Assembly: GCA_002439665.1 (NCBI GenBank)
Contig: DJPC01000131.1
Coordinates: 1,915-17,805, forward strand
Reading direction: 5' to 3'
DNA: 15,891 nt
From: Dialister sp. UBA6422
GTDB lineage: Bacteria; Bacillota; Negativicutes; Veillonellales; Dialisteraceae
Shown here: positions 6,840 to 13,279 of the stretch, one piece after another
Numbering within the stretch: position 1 is the stretch's first letter
Layout: each line of letters starts with the position of its first letter
Notes under the pieces: model-generated
The model's input: only the letters and a program-made list of their open reading frames with translations
What the model was told of the DNA's origin: nothing
Database searches by the model: none
Made by a program: the position numbers and the translations under genes

Positions 6840-7911
6840 TTTCCTCACTCGCTTTCATGCGGCGTGCCAAATCCTCTTCCATAAGACGATCCAAGATAGG
6901 GTCCATATTACCATTCATAAAATCATCGAGCTGATAAATACTCATATTGATGCGATGATCGGTGACACGACCTTGTGGATAATTGTACGTACGGATACGT
7001 TCCGAACGATCCCCAGACCCTACCTGGCTCTTTCTATCAGCCGCTTCCTTGCTCTGGGATTCCCGCAAAGCCTGGTCATACAGACGAGATTTTAATATCT
7101 GCAGCGCCTTTTCCTTATTCTGCCGCTGGCTACGTTCATTCTGGCAAGTGACCACCATCCCAGTCGGAAGATGGGTCAGCCGAATGGCAGAAGAGGTCTT
7201 ATTGATATGCTGTCCGCCTGCACCAGAGGAGCGATATACATCGATACGAAGGTCTTCCCTTCTCACTTCGATATCCACATCTGCTGCTTCTGGAAGCACT
7301 GCCACGGTCACTGCTGAAGTATGGACACGACCCTGGCTTTCTGTAGCCGGAATACGTTGCACTCTATGGACACCACTTTCAAACTTCAAAATGGAATAAG
7401 CATTCTTTCCATCAATGGTACAAGTGACTTCTTTAAAACCACCCAAGTCCGTTTCATTGGCATCGGCGATTTCTACTTTCCAGCCCTTTCTTTCAGCAAA
7501 CTTTAAATACATTTTCAAAAGATCAGCTGCAAAAAGAGCCGCTTCTTCTCCGCCGGTACCAGCGCGAATTTCCAAAATGACATTCTTCCCATCATTGGGA
7601 TCCTTTGGTATAAGCATTTTATGGATTTCCAAATCCAAAGCAGCTTTCTTATCTTCTGCTTCCTTCATTTCTTCCTTCGCCAATTCATGCAGATCGGCCT
7701 GGGATTTATCTTCCAAAATATCCAAAGCATCCTTGATTTCCTGGCACGCTTCTTTGTATTCTCTATACTTAAATACAATTTCACCCAAATCGGAATGTTC
7801 CTTAGAAAGCTCTCTCCATTTATTCTGGTCTGCAATGACAGAAGGGTCACTTAACTGGTCTTCCAAAGTGATATATCTGGCTTCCATACCATCAAGTTTA
7901 CTAGTTTGCAT
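6829..7911 (-). CDS. prfA: Peptide chain release factor 1
   Basis: RF1 recognises UAA and UAG in the ribosomal A site and triggers hydrolysis of peptidyl-tRNA. The 360-aa length is standard. The codon-reading PAT tripeptide is at residues 188-190 (RIPATESQGRVH), and the catalytic GGQ is at 232-234 in SSGAGGQHINKTSSAIRL. Conserved GTGGEEAALFAADL lies at about 118-131. The start at MQTSKLDG (7911) is supported by AGGAG five bases upstream (7917-7921); the longer in-frame reading to 7983 crosses an AACAAC-rich hairpin region and is rejected. It is the first gene of the operon with prmC (11-base overlap) and ywlC, driven by the promoter at 8011-8039. Confidence 0.98.
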   Translation of the reverse strand: MQTSKLDGMEARYITLEDQLSDPSVIADQNKWRELSKEHSDLGEIVFKYREYKEACQEIKDALDILEDKSQADLHELAKEEMKEAEDKKAALDLEIHKMLIPKDPNDGKNVILEIRAGTGGEEAALFAADLLKMYLKFAERKGWKVEIADANETDLGGFKEVTCTIDGKNAYSILKFESGVHRVQRIPATESQGRVHTSAVTVAVLPEAADVDIEVRREDLRIDVYRSSGAGGQHINKTSSAIRLTHLPTGMVVTCQNERSQRQNKEKALQILKSRLYDQALRESQSKEAADRKSQVGSGDRSERIRTYNYPQGRVTDHRINMSIYQLDDFMNGNMDPILDRLMEEDLARRMKASEENGR

Positions 7912-7926
7912 AATATCTCCTATAAA

Positions 7927-7976
7927 AATGTTGTTAGTTATCTGTTGTTGGTTGTTTGGATTGACCCAACAGTCAG
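7927..7976. repeat. GTTGTTGG-rich intergenic repeat in the prfA leader
   Basis: The plus strand carries GTTGTTAGTTATC, GTTGTTGGTTGTTTGG and, after ATTGA, CCCAACAGTCAG. TGTTTGG and CCCAACA form an imperfect 7-base inverted repeat. The words GTTGTTGGTTGTT and CCCAACA recur in the hairpins at 5901-5940 and 10228-10260, which suggests one dispersed family. It lies in the untranslated leader just upstream of the prfA ribosome-binding site. Confidence 0.5.
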
Positions 7977-8010
7977 TATTCATTAGATATGTAAAAAATA
8001 ACTACTTATT

Positions 8011-8039
8011 AGTATACCATGAAATAGTTGAAATATCTA
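8011..8039 (-). promoter_or_regulatory. Promoter of the prfA-prmC-ywlC operon
   Basis: On the minus strand TAGATA (8039-8034, 4 of 6) is separated by 17 bases from TATACT (8016-8011), which is preceded by TGG, an extended -10. The predicted start near 8004 gives a leader of about 90 nt containing the GTTGTTGG-rich repeat. Confidence 0.7.
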
Positions 8040-8112
8040 AAAACCGCTTCGAGTATCCTTTAAAGTGTAAGATACTACTGAATGAGTCTCCAACAACCAG
8101 CAGTAAAAAAGG

Positions 8113-8140
8113 CAATAAAAAACAGGGCCAATGCCCTGTT
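8113..8140 (-). terminator. Rho-independent terminator of rpmE
   Basis: AACAGGGC (8121-8128) and GCCCTGTT (8133-8140) form a perfect 8-bp stem with a 4-nt loop, followed on the minus strand by a T-rich tract (TTTTTTATTGCC). It begins 3 bases after the rpmE stop codon. Confidence 0.9.
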
Positions 8141-8142
8141 CC

Positions 8143-8394
8143 TTATTCTGATGTTTTTCCGTAACGCTTGTTGAACTTTTCGATACGGCCACGAGCCTTA
8201 CCGAAACGCTGCTGTCCTGTATAAAACGGATGGGATTTGCTGCTGATATCAATATTGATCAGCGGGTATTCGTTACCATCTTCCCATTTTACAGTCTGGT
8301 TGGAAGTTGCTGTAGAACGGGTCAGGAAAGAGTAGTCAGCACCGATATCGCGGAAAACGACTGGATGATAATCCGGATGAATTCCCTTCTTCAC
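8143..8394 (-). CDS. rpmE: 50S ribosomal protein L31, type B (zinc-free)
   Basis: This 83-aa protein of the large ribosomal subunit (central protuberance/bridge region) begins [16 protein letters not shown] and contains WEDGNEYPL and [15 protein letters not shown]. It has no cysteine at all, so the zinc-binding cysteine motif of the type A form is absent; this is the C-minus (type B, RpmE2/YtiA-like) paralogue. It occupies the locus where Bacillus has its zinc-binding rpmE, next to prfA. The start is GTG at 8394 because GAGG (8403-8406) lies 8 bases upstream and the encoded MKKGIHP matches the family; an in-frame GTG at 8403 overlaps that ribosome-binding site. It has its own promoter and terminator. 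No Zur-box-like dyad was recognised. Confidence 0.95.
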   Translation of the reverse strand: MKKGIHPDYHPVVFRDIGADYSFLTRSTATSNQTVKWEDGNEYPLINIDISSKSHPFYTGQQRFGKARGRIEKFNKRYGKTSE

Positions 8395-8434
8395 TTGTTG
8401 CACCTCATTTCAACTACATAGATAATTCTTTGCT

Positions 8435-8463
8435 ATTATAACAAACGGTATGGTAGATTGCAA
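8435..8463 (-). promoter_or_regulatory. Strong promoter of rpmE
   Basis: On the minus strand TTGCAA (8463-8458) is followed after exactly 17 bases by a perfect TATAAT (8440-8435), itself preceded by TGT, an extended -10. The predicted start is near 8428, about 34 bases before the start codon. Confidence 0.85.
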
Positions 8464-8492
8464 GAAGTTTTTTCCTTTTTCTTAGAGACAGG

Positions 8493-8537
8493 AAAAAACT
8501 TGAGAAATTCTAGCTGGTAACAAGTAACGTTCTCAAG
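8493..8537 (-). terminator. Probable terminator of the thioredoxin gene
   Basis: CTTGAGAA (8499-8506) and TTCTCAAG (8530-8537) are perfect complements; on the minus strand the stem can extend through a G.U pair and A-T pairs, and six T residues follow. The loop is long (23 nt), so efficiency is uncertain. The word AACTTGAGAA is shared with the 9-bp repeat region at 4183-4191. Confidence 0.7.
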
Positions 8538-8579
8538 CTTTTCTCTCTGTTCGGCCGCGCAGAGCGAAAGCTCTAATCC

Positions 8580-8909
8580 CTAGTCACCAGCCACCAAAGC
8601 TCCCACTTCTTCTAGGAATTTACTCTTCATCCGATAGCCGATGATGCGCCCTTTTTCTTCTCCATCTTTATAAAGAATAAAAGTAGGAATCCCTTGGATC
8701 TGGAAGGGTTCTACCAGCTCTTCCATTTCATCCACTTCCATACGTACCAAGGATACTTTCCCTGCAAAATGTTCTTCTACCGCCTGAAAAGCTGGTGCCA
8801 TCACCTGACAAGGCCGGCACCAAGCCGCCCAGAGATCCAAAAGCACATAGCCCTTGGCATCGGCTATATAAGTGTCTAAATCTTTTTCAGAATGAATTTC
8901 ATGTATCAT
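8580..8909 (-). CDS. trxA: Thioredoxin-fold protein (thioredoxin)
   Basis: This 109-aa cytosolic protein with the classic thioredoxin fold reduces protein disulfides. The active site is AAWCRPCQVMAPA with C31 and C34 (WCRPC instead of the common WCGPC), and the cis-proline is P75 in QGIPTFILYKDG. There is no signal peptide or membrane segment. The start at MIHEIHSEKD has AAGGGA about 8 bases upstream. It stands alone, with its own terminator downstream, and is divergent from the ABC substrate-binding gene. CRPC is a minor variant; whether the partner is the usual thioredoxin reductase is inference. The stop codon TAG lies in a GGTGACTAG context, sharing the TGACTAG word found at other gene ends here. 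Confidence 0.93.
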   Translation of the reverse strand: MIHEIHSEKDLDTYIADAKGYVLLDLWAAWCRPCQVMAPAFQAVEEHFAGKVSLVRMEVDEMEELVEPFQIQGIPTFILYKDGEEKGRIIGYRMKSKFLEEVGALVAGD

Positions 8910-9347
8910 CAGATAATCCCTTCTTTATGATAAAAATAGATATGCTGCAGTTTATTCTTCTCCCAAAAAGAGAAATAAAACAAACCGTCGTTACTTGTAT
9001 TCTAACAAAAGAATATAGAGAAAGCCAGTTCTAATCATTTCTCCACTCCTATGGATTTTACCATACATAAGAAACAAGATATTTCTCATATTAAATATAA
9101 TATAACTTGTAATAAAAAAGTTAAGTTTTCTTATTTTAAGCTACAATAGATTCTGTAATGAACAACTTGTATTATATTATTTATTGCTATATAATAAATA
9201 TATCTTATATAGGTTGAAGCCTTACCGATAAAGTAAAGAATCTATATACATGAAAATTTGTAATTGACACAGGCATAACAGAAAGAACCTATATCGTAAC
9301 ATATCTAATAAGAATCGATCACTGGAATAAGAGGATAGGAGCAAATC
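8910..9347. promoter_or_regulatory. Divergent intergenic region between trxA and the ABC substrate-binding gene
   Basis: This very AT-rich region of about 440 bp has no credible gene. For trxA (minus) the best candidate is an extended -10, TGT-TAGAAT, at 8999-9004 without a good -35. For the ABC genes (plus), TTGTAT (9167-9172), 17 bases and TATAAT (9190-9195) make a plausible promoter with a leader of about 145 nt; a perfect TTGACA at 9264-9269 lacks a -10 at proper spacing (TATATC is 20 bases away). No operator dyad was recognised. Confidence 0.45.
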
Positions 9348-10151
9348 ATGAAAAGAATGATAGTCGCAGGAACTATGCTTCTAGTAGCGGGATGTTTTCT
9401 TTTTTCTGGTTGTGGCAGTGAGCCACCAAAAGAATCAACTAATGCCATACATGTGGTAACCCATGCCAACTGGAATCCTTTTGAATATATGGAAAAAGGA
9501 AGTATAGTAGGATTTGATATGGATTTGACAAGAGAAGCCGCTAGCCGCGCCGGGATGACTGTGGATATCACAGATGCTGGCTGGGAAGCCTTATTTGAAC
9601 AAATCCGTTCTCACCAAGCAGATATGGCCGTATCTGGTATCACCATAACAGAAGAACGTAAATCTTCTTATTTATTTTCCATTCCCTATTTCCAGTCTCG
9701 CCAGGCGATTTTAGTCAAAGAGGGAAGTCCCATTCGCTCTGCAAAAGATTTAACAGATGGCAAAGAAGTGGCAGTACAAAATGGCTCCACTGGGCAAGAA
9801 GCTTTGGAAAAACTAATGGGAAAAAATAATCCTGCCATCAAAAAAACACCTATGTCTATACAGATGCTTATAGGTGGACAAGTAGATGCTTTAGTGGGGG
9901 ATGAAACATCTATCAAAGCCATACAAGCCCAGTATTCTAACCAGCATCTATCCATTCTATATGACGATAAAGCTTTTACACCTGAATACTTTGGCATTTT
10001 GTATCCAAAAGATACAGGAACTGCGTTAAAAGAAAAAATGGACAAAGCAATGAAAGATATCATCGCCGATGGAACATATAGCAAGCTTTATCAGAAATGG
10101 TTCCACGTAGAGCCAGATGCAAAGACATTAGAAGCATTGAAACAAATATAA
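9348..10151 (+). CDS. Amino-acid ABC transporter substrate-binding lipoprotein (family 3)
   Basis: This 267-aa extracytoplasmic binding protein starts with a lipoprotein signal peptide: MKRM, a hydrophobic stretch and the lipobox LFSGC, giving acylation at C22. The mature part has the SBP family 3 (PF00497) pattern: WNPFEYMEKGSIVGFDMDLTREA (ligand entry and lobe I), IRSHQADMAVSGITITEERK, FSIPYFQSRQAILVKEGSPI, then lobe II with VAVQNGSTGQEALEK and GQVDALVGD, and a KLYQKWFH end. Related proteins bind polar amino acids such as glutamine, arginine, histidine or cystine; the ligand cannot be fixed here. AGGAG lies six bases before the ATG. The permease gene follows after a hairpin-containing gap of 159 bases. 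Confidence 0.93.
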   Translation: MKRMIVAGTMLLVAGCFLFSGCGSEPPKESTNAIHVVTHANWNPFEYMEKGSIVGFDMDLTREAASRAGMTVDITDAGWEALFEQIRSHQADMAVSGITITEERKSSYLFSIPYFQSRQAILVKEGSPIRSAKDLTDGKEVAVQNGSTGQEALEKLMGKNNPAIKKTPMSIQMLIGGQVDALVGDETSIKAIQAQYSNQHLSILYDDKAFTPEYFGILYPKDTGTALKEKMDKAMKDIIADGTYSKLYQKWFHVEPDAKTLEALKQI

Positions 10152-10227
10152 CCCTATTCCAACGGGATAAATAGATTGGTATTGATCTTTAACTCCTGAA
10201 TATCAGTTAAAATTCTGTGTACTTACT

Positions 10228-10260
10228 GTGACTAGTTGGTCCCAACAACCAACTAGTCAC
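10228..10260. repeat. Perfect 13-7-13 hairpin between the binding-protein and permease genes
   Basis: GTGACTAGTTGGT (10228-10240) and ACCAACTAGTCAC (10248-10260) are exact complements around the loop CCCAACA. No T tract follows on either strand. Sitting between a substrate-binding gene and its permease, it could stabilise the upstream mRNA or damp downstream expression, as intercistronic stem-loops do in other ABC operons. It shares its 13-7-13 geometry with 5901-5933 and the words CCCAACA and CCAACAACCAAC with other gaps here. Confidence 0.85.
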
Positions 10261-10310
10261 TAATATCAATATAGATATCATCACATACATTCATTAGAAA
10301 GAAATACATT

Positions 10311-10958
10311 ATGCTAGATTTCAAATATACCATCATTAAGGAGTACGCTCCTTTCTTCCTATCTGGTACATTGCTGACCATTAAGCTCTCCGTGATTGCC
10401 ATCCTTGTTGGTTTTTTCTTAGGACTCTTATTGGCTTTGGGGAGACTGTCTTGCAAATCATGGATACGGATCCCTGTCATTTGCTTGATCGAAAGTATCC
10501 GTGGTACGCCACTTCTTTTACAGCTTTTAATTACCTATTTTGGTATCATCCCTCTTTTTATGAAAAAACCGGATGGCATTTTAGCAGCTGCAGTAGCCCT
10601 CTCTATTAATGCAGGCGCTTATATCGCTGAAACTATCCGAGGCGGTATTCTTTCTATAGATGCAGGTCAAAAAGAAGCCGCCAGTGCACTAGGGCTTTCT
10701 TATGGGCAAACTATGAGATATGTGATTTTACCCCAAGCATTGAGGTCTGTAGTCCCTGCTTTAGGAAATTCTTTTGTAAGTCTCATCAAAGACTCTTCTC
10801 TTGCCTCTGTCATTGCCACGCCAGAATTGATGTATTGGGCCAACGCAGCCAATGCACAATATTATCGCGTGTGGGAGACTTTCATCACCACAGCCATCAT
10901 TTATCTCCTACTCACTATAGTAACCAGTCAAGTGTTAGGACGACTAGAAAAGAAGTGA
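10311..10958 (+). CDS. Amino-acid ABC transporter permease (HisM/GlnP family)
   Basis: This 215-aa inner-membrane permease is of the polar amino-acid uptake class. About five membrane segments are visible: roughly residues 15-43, 57-85, 88-108, 145-170 and 190-210. The EAA loop that docks the ATPase reads EAASALGLSYGQTMRYVILPQAL (122-144). The N-terminus (LDFKYTIIKEYAPFFLSGTL) matches the usual start of the family, so ATG 10311 is preferred even though the ribosome-binding site (AGAAAG) is weak. It probably shares a transcript with the lipoprotein gene. Normally an ATPase gene (GlnQ/HisP-like) completes the set; none is present before the terminator, so it must be encoded elsewhere or borrowed. 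Confidence 0.94.
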   Translation: MLDFKYTIIKEYAPFFLSGTLLTIKLSVIAILVGFFLGLLLALGRLSCKSWIRIPVICLIESIRGTPLLLQLLITYFGIIPLFMKKPDGILAAAVALSINAGAYIAETIRGGILSIDAGQKEAASALGLSYGQTMRYVILPQALRSVVPALGNSFVSLIKDSSLASVIATPELMYWANAANAQYYRVWETFITTAIIYLLLTIVTSQVLGRLEKK

Positions 10959-10982
10959 TTTCTCCAGGAATCACTTCTTTTT
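10948..10982 (+). terminator. Rho-independent terminator of the ABC transporter operon
   Basis: AAAAGAAGTGATT (10948-10960) and AATCACTTCTTTT (10969-10981) are perfect complements around an 8-nt loop, followed by a T-rich tail (TTTTTATTTC). The left arm includes the permease stop codon. Confidence 0.92.
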
Positions 10983-11240
10983 ATTTCAAAATAATGGATA
11001 AAAGAAAATTCACCATCCTTACATCCCCTTAGAAATGTCTACACTTTACTTTGATGATATCAAATTTCTCATGATATTTGGATGCTAATGAATGAAATGA
11101 TACTCAATCCATATAGGATAAACAAAACGAGTGATCGACATAGAAACCATGGATATTTTTCCCTTTTAGGCTGAACACACGAGAAGAAAACGCCCGAAAG
11201 CAACTTCACCTTACAAAACAAGCCCTCCCGATATGATCTG

Positions 11241-11490
11241 GCTAGACTAAGGATCCATCACCAATCGCTATGCTTCCCAGAATACAGCCATCACAAAAAC
11301 AGGGTTCTCTCTTGACAACTATAACGATGACCACCGCTAATCGGCAGCAGCGCTTTCACAACTTCCCGTAGAAAGTGCCTCTAGATTCTGTCATAACAGC
11401 CTGAACATCAGGAATTGGTACTAACATACTTCTTCATGTAGTTATTTCATTATCAGCTTCTCTGCGGGCCTGCTAATTGACTGGAATAAG
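11241..11490 (-). pseudogene. Possible decayed serine O-acetyltransferase (cysE/epsC) remnant
   Basis: Read on the minus strand, one frame from 11427 down to about 11244 gives pieces in the order expected for the left-handed beta-helix of serine acetyltransferase. First comes PDVQAVMTESRGTFYGKL, then a stop, then KR, and later CILGSIAIGDGSLV, then another stop. The family pattern runs D-V-x-x-Y-Q-G-V-T-L-G-G-T-G-K-x-x-G-K-R-H-P, then about 16 residues, then V-L-G-x-I-x-I-G-D-G. Shifting the frame between the two pieces gives LPISGGH, close to the family's HPTIGDN. Upstream, CGCAGA (RR) sits where IGRR is expected. The N-terminal half is missing. The enzyme would acetylate serine for cysteine synthesis. 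The match was made by eye and much of it is degenerate; chance similarity to another hexapeptide-repeat protein is possible. Confidence 0.4.
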
Positions 11491-11695
11491 CAATTAGAAT
11501 CTTAAATTTATACCCCTCCCCGTCTTGGCTACCTAGTCCTTAAAGTACGTACTTCTGACTGAGACGAGTATTCCGAAAAGATTCCTTTTCCCTTCTCTAT
11601 CTATATAGTAAATATATCGTCTAAATCCGAAACATCACCTGTCAAAATAAAAATGAAAAATAAGAAATAAGTCACTAACAGTCATTTTTTCCAAT

Positions 11696-11736
11696 AAAAA
11701 ACGGTGAGTGAATCCCTTTCCAAAGAATCACTCACC
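11696..11736 (-). terminator. Rho-independent terminator of rng
   Basis: GGTGAGTGA (11703-11711) and TCACTCACC (11728-11736) form a perfect 9-bp stem, extended internally by CTTT/AAAG pairing, and six T residues follow on the minus strand. It lies about 12 bases past the rng stop codon. Confidence 0.9.
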
Positions 11737-11747
11737 ACTATGATGTA

Positions 11748-13157
11748 TTACTTACTCAAAATGGCATAAACTTCTCTATTTTCATTTCCACTATCTTCTA
11801 CAGTCACATCGTGATGTACTAAGTCTTCTAGTCTCGTCTTCCACTCGTCCTGATTCAGAAGTTTCGCCACATCTGCCTGGCACTGGATGAGAAGGTCTGT
11901 TTTAAAAAATCCTTGCCCTGCTCTATTTCGCAAATCTTCTACAATCTTCCCTGCCATGGCTTCTTGAGATAGAATGCGACCCGTACCATGACAAATAGGA
12001 CATGTATCATAGTACTGTTGCCATAGGCGATGAACCGTCCGTTTTCTTGTCATTTCCACAAGTCCTAAGGAAGTCATGCCACAGACTACAGTTTTCACCC
12101 TATCTTTACGCACTTCATTTTTCAGGAAATGAACCAATTTTTCCTGCTGCGATTTTTTATCCATATCCAGAAAATCGATCATAATAATGCCACCAATTCC
12201 GCGCAGGCGGATTTGACGAGCGATTTCTCTCGCTGCTTCCTCATTGGTGAGATAAGCCAGTTCTGTATGCGGCATATTTCCCTTGAAAGCGCCGGAATTG
12301 ACATCAATGGCAGTTAAAGCTTCGGTGTAATCAATCACCAAAGAGCCGCCAGAAGGCAAAGGCACCTCTCTTTCAAAGAGGGATTGGATTTGTTCTTCCA
12401 CATGGAATGCATGAAATAAAGGGATGCGATTGTCATAAAGCCCAATCTTCTCCAGAGGACACAAGCCTTCGCTCTCGGCAATCTGGCGCAGCCGCTCATA
12501 GGTTTCTTTATCATCCACCCAAAGCATTTCCACATCATCAGTCATGTAGTCTCGAAGAGCTTTCACTGCCAAATCTCCATCTCGATAGAGAAGAGCTGGT
12601 GCTTTTTCTACTTTGTACCTTTTCGCAACAATTTCTCCGATATGAGCCAAAGCAAGGATATCTTTCTCAAAAGCCTCTGCCTCTGCTGTTTCCGCAGCGG
12701 TTCTCACCACAGCTCCCATACCAGAAGGACAGATAGAGCGAGCAGTCCTTCTAAGAGTAGCTCTTTTTTCTTCACTTCTAATTTTTTTTGAAATACCGAT
12801 ATAATCTGTATTCATCAGCGCCACTGCATATTTTCCAGCAAAGGAAATCTTTTCTGTCAAAAGAGGGCCTTTGGTCTCTGTACTATCTTTTTCCACCTGT
12901 ACCAGCACAGAAGCACCTTCTGTATGGGCTTCTTTAGAAAGAATATCCTTGGTGCGAAGAAAACCATTTTTTCCGATACCGATATCAATAAATAGCCCAT
13001 TAATAGAAGGTACTACATTGCGGATCACACCTTTATAGATTCTCCCCACCAAATTGGTCTCTTCTGTTTTTTCTACGGAAATATCAGATAAAAGGCCCTC
13101 CTCTAAGATGGCAAGTATCTTTTCCTCTGGTTTCACATGAAGGAGAATTTGTTTCAT
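11748..13157 (-). CDS. rng: Ribonuclease G / E family endoribonuclease
   Basis: This 469-aa single-strand-specific endoribonuclease acts in 16S rRNA 5' maturation and mRNA decay. The S1 RNA-binding domain is at about 36-110 (LVGRIYKGVIRNVVPSINGLFIDIG). The catalytic DNase I-like core holds two metal-binding aspartates, D285 in AIDVNSG and D328 in IDFLDMDKK. The zinc-link CPICHGTG is at C386/C389, after which a short C-terminal part ends the protein. There is no long RNase E-type scaffold tail, so RNase G is the better name. AAAGGA lies five bases before the ATG. Upstream are the radical-SAM and DUF2344 genes, a common arrangement. Downstream a strong terminator follows, so rplU-ysxB-rpmA, which often follow rng in Firmicutes, are not here. 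Confidence 0.96.
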   Translation of the reverse strand: MKQILLHVKPEEKILAILEEGLLSDISVEKTEETNLVGRIYKGVIRNVVPSINGLFIDIGIGKNGFLRTKDILSKEAHTEGASVLVQVEKDSTETKGPLLTEKISFAGKYAVALMNTDYIGISKKIRSEEKRATLRRTARSICPSGMGAVVRTAAETAEAEAFEKDILALAHIGEIVAKRYKVEKAPALLYRDGDLAVKALRDYMTDDVEMLWVDDKETYERLRQIAESEGLCPLEKIGLYDNRIPLFHAFHVEEQIQSLFEREVPLPSGGSLVIDYTEALTAIDVNSGAFKGNMPHTELAYLTNEEAAREIARQIRLRGIGGIIMIDFLDMDKKSQQEKLVHFLKNEVRKDRVKTVVCGMTSLGLVEMTRKRTVHRLWQQYYDTCPICHGTGRILSQEAMAGKIVEDLRNRAGQGFFKTDLLIQCQADVAKLLNQDEWKTRLEDLVHHDVTVEDSGNENREVYAILSK

Positions 13158-13279
13158 AATAGTCCTTTCGCTACGCTAAGGTTCTGTTGGCATTATGATC
13201 AATGATTTGACCTAGCAACATAAACTGCTCTTAATGGTTAGAACGCTTGACTAGTCATATCATTCTGATATTATGCCCT
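13158..13279. other. Intergenic gap between the DUF2344 gene and rng
   Basis: These 122 bases hold no gene and no clear terminator. A perfect 10-bp palindrome, TGACTAGTCA, is at 13248-13257, carrying the TGACTAG word seen at 5948, 8580 and 10229. CATAAT on the minus strand (about 13191) could be a -10 for rng but has no matching -35. Read-through from the upstream genes is likely. Confidence 0.4.

Larger units (their letters stand above)
10983..11747. other. Convergent gap of about 760 bp with no intact gene
   Basis: The region lies between the plus-strand permease and minus-strand rng, each with its own terminator. All six frames are broken. The flanks (10983-11160 and 11580-11700) are AT-rich, while the centre (about 11170-11560) has a more gene-like composition and contains the possible cysE remnant. 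No tRNA cloverleaf, transposase motif or terminal inverted repeats were recognised. Confidence 0.6.

Noticed and set aside
7912..7983. Longer N-terminus for PrfA (24 more codons)
   Set aside because: The Asn/Gln-rich extension translates the AACAAC-type repeat; AGGAG and the normal 360-aa length favour the start at 7911.
11241..11284. GSIAIGDGSLV as a YadA-type adhesin head repeat
   Set aside because: No second head repeat, stalk or anchor is present; the neighbouring GT..GK..KR pieces fit a serine acetyltransferase better.
10983..11747. Insertion sequence or tRNA gene in the convergent gap
   Set aside because: No terminal inverted repeats, transposase motifs or T-arm consensus (GTTCRANNC) were found.
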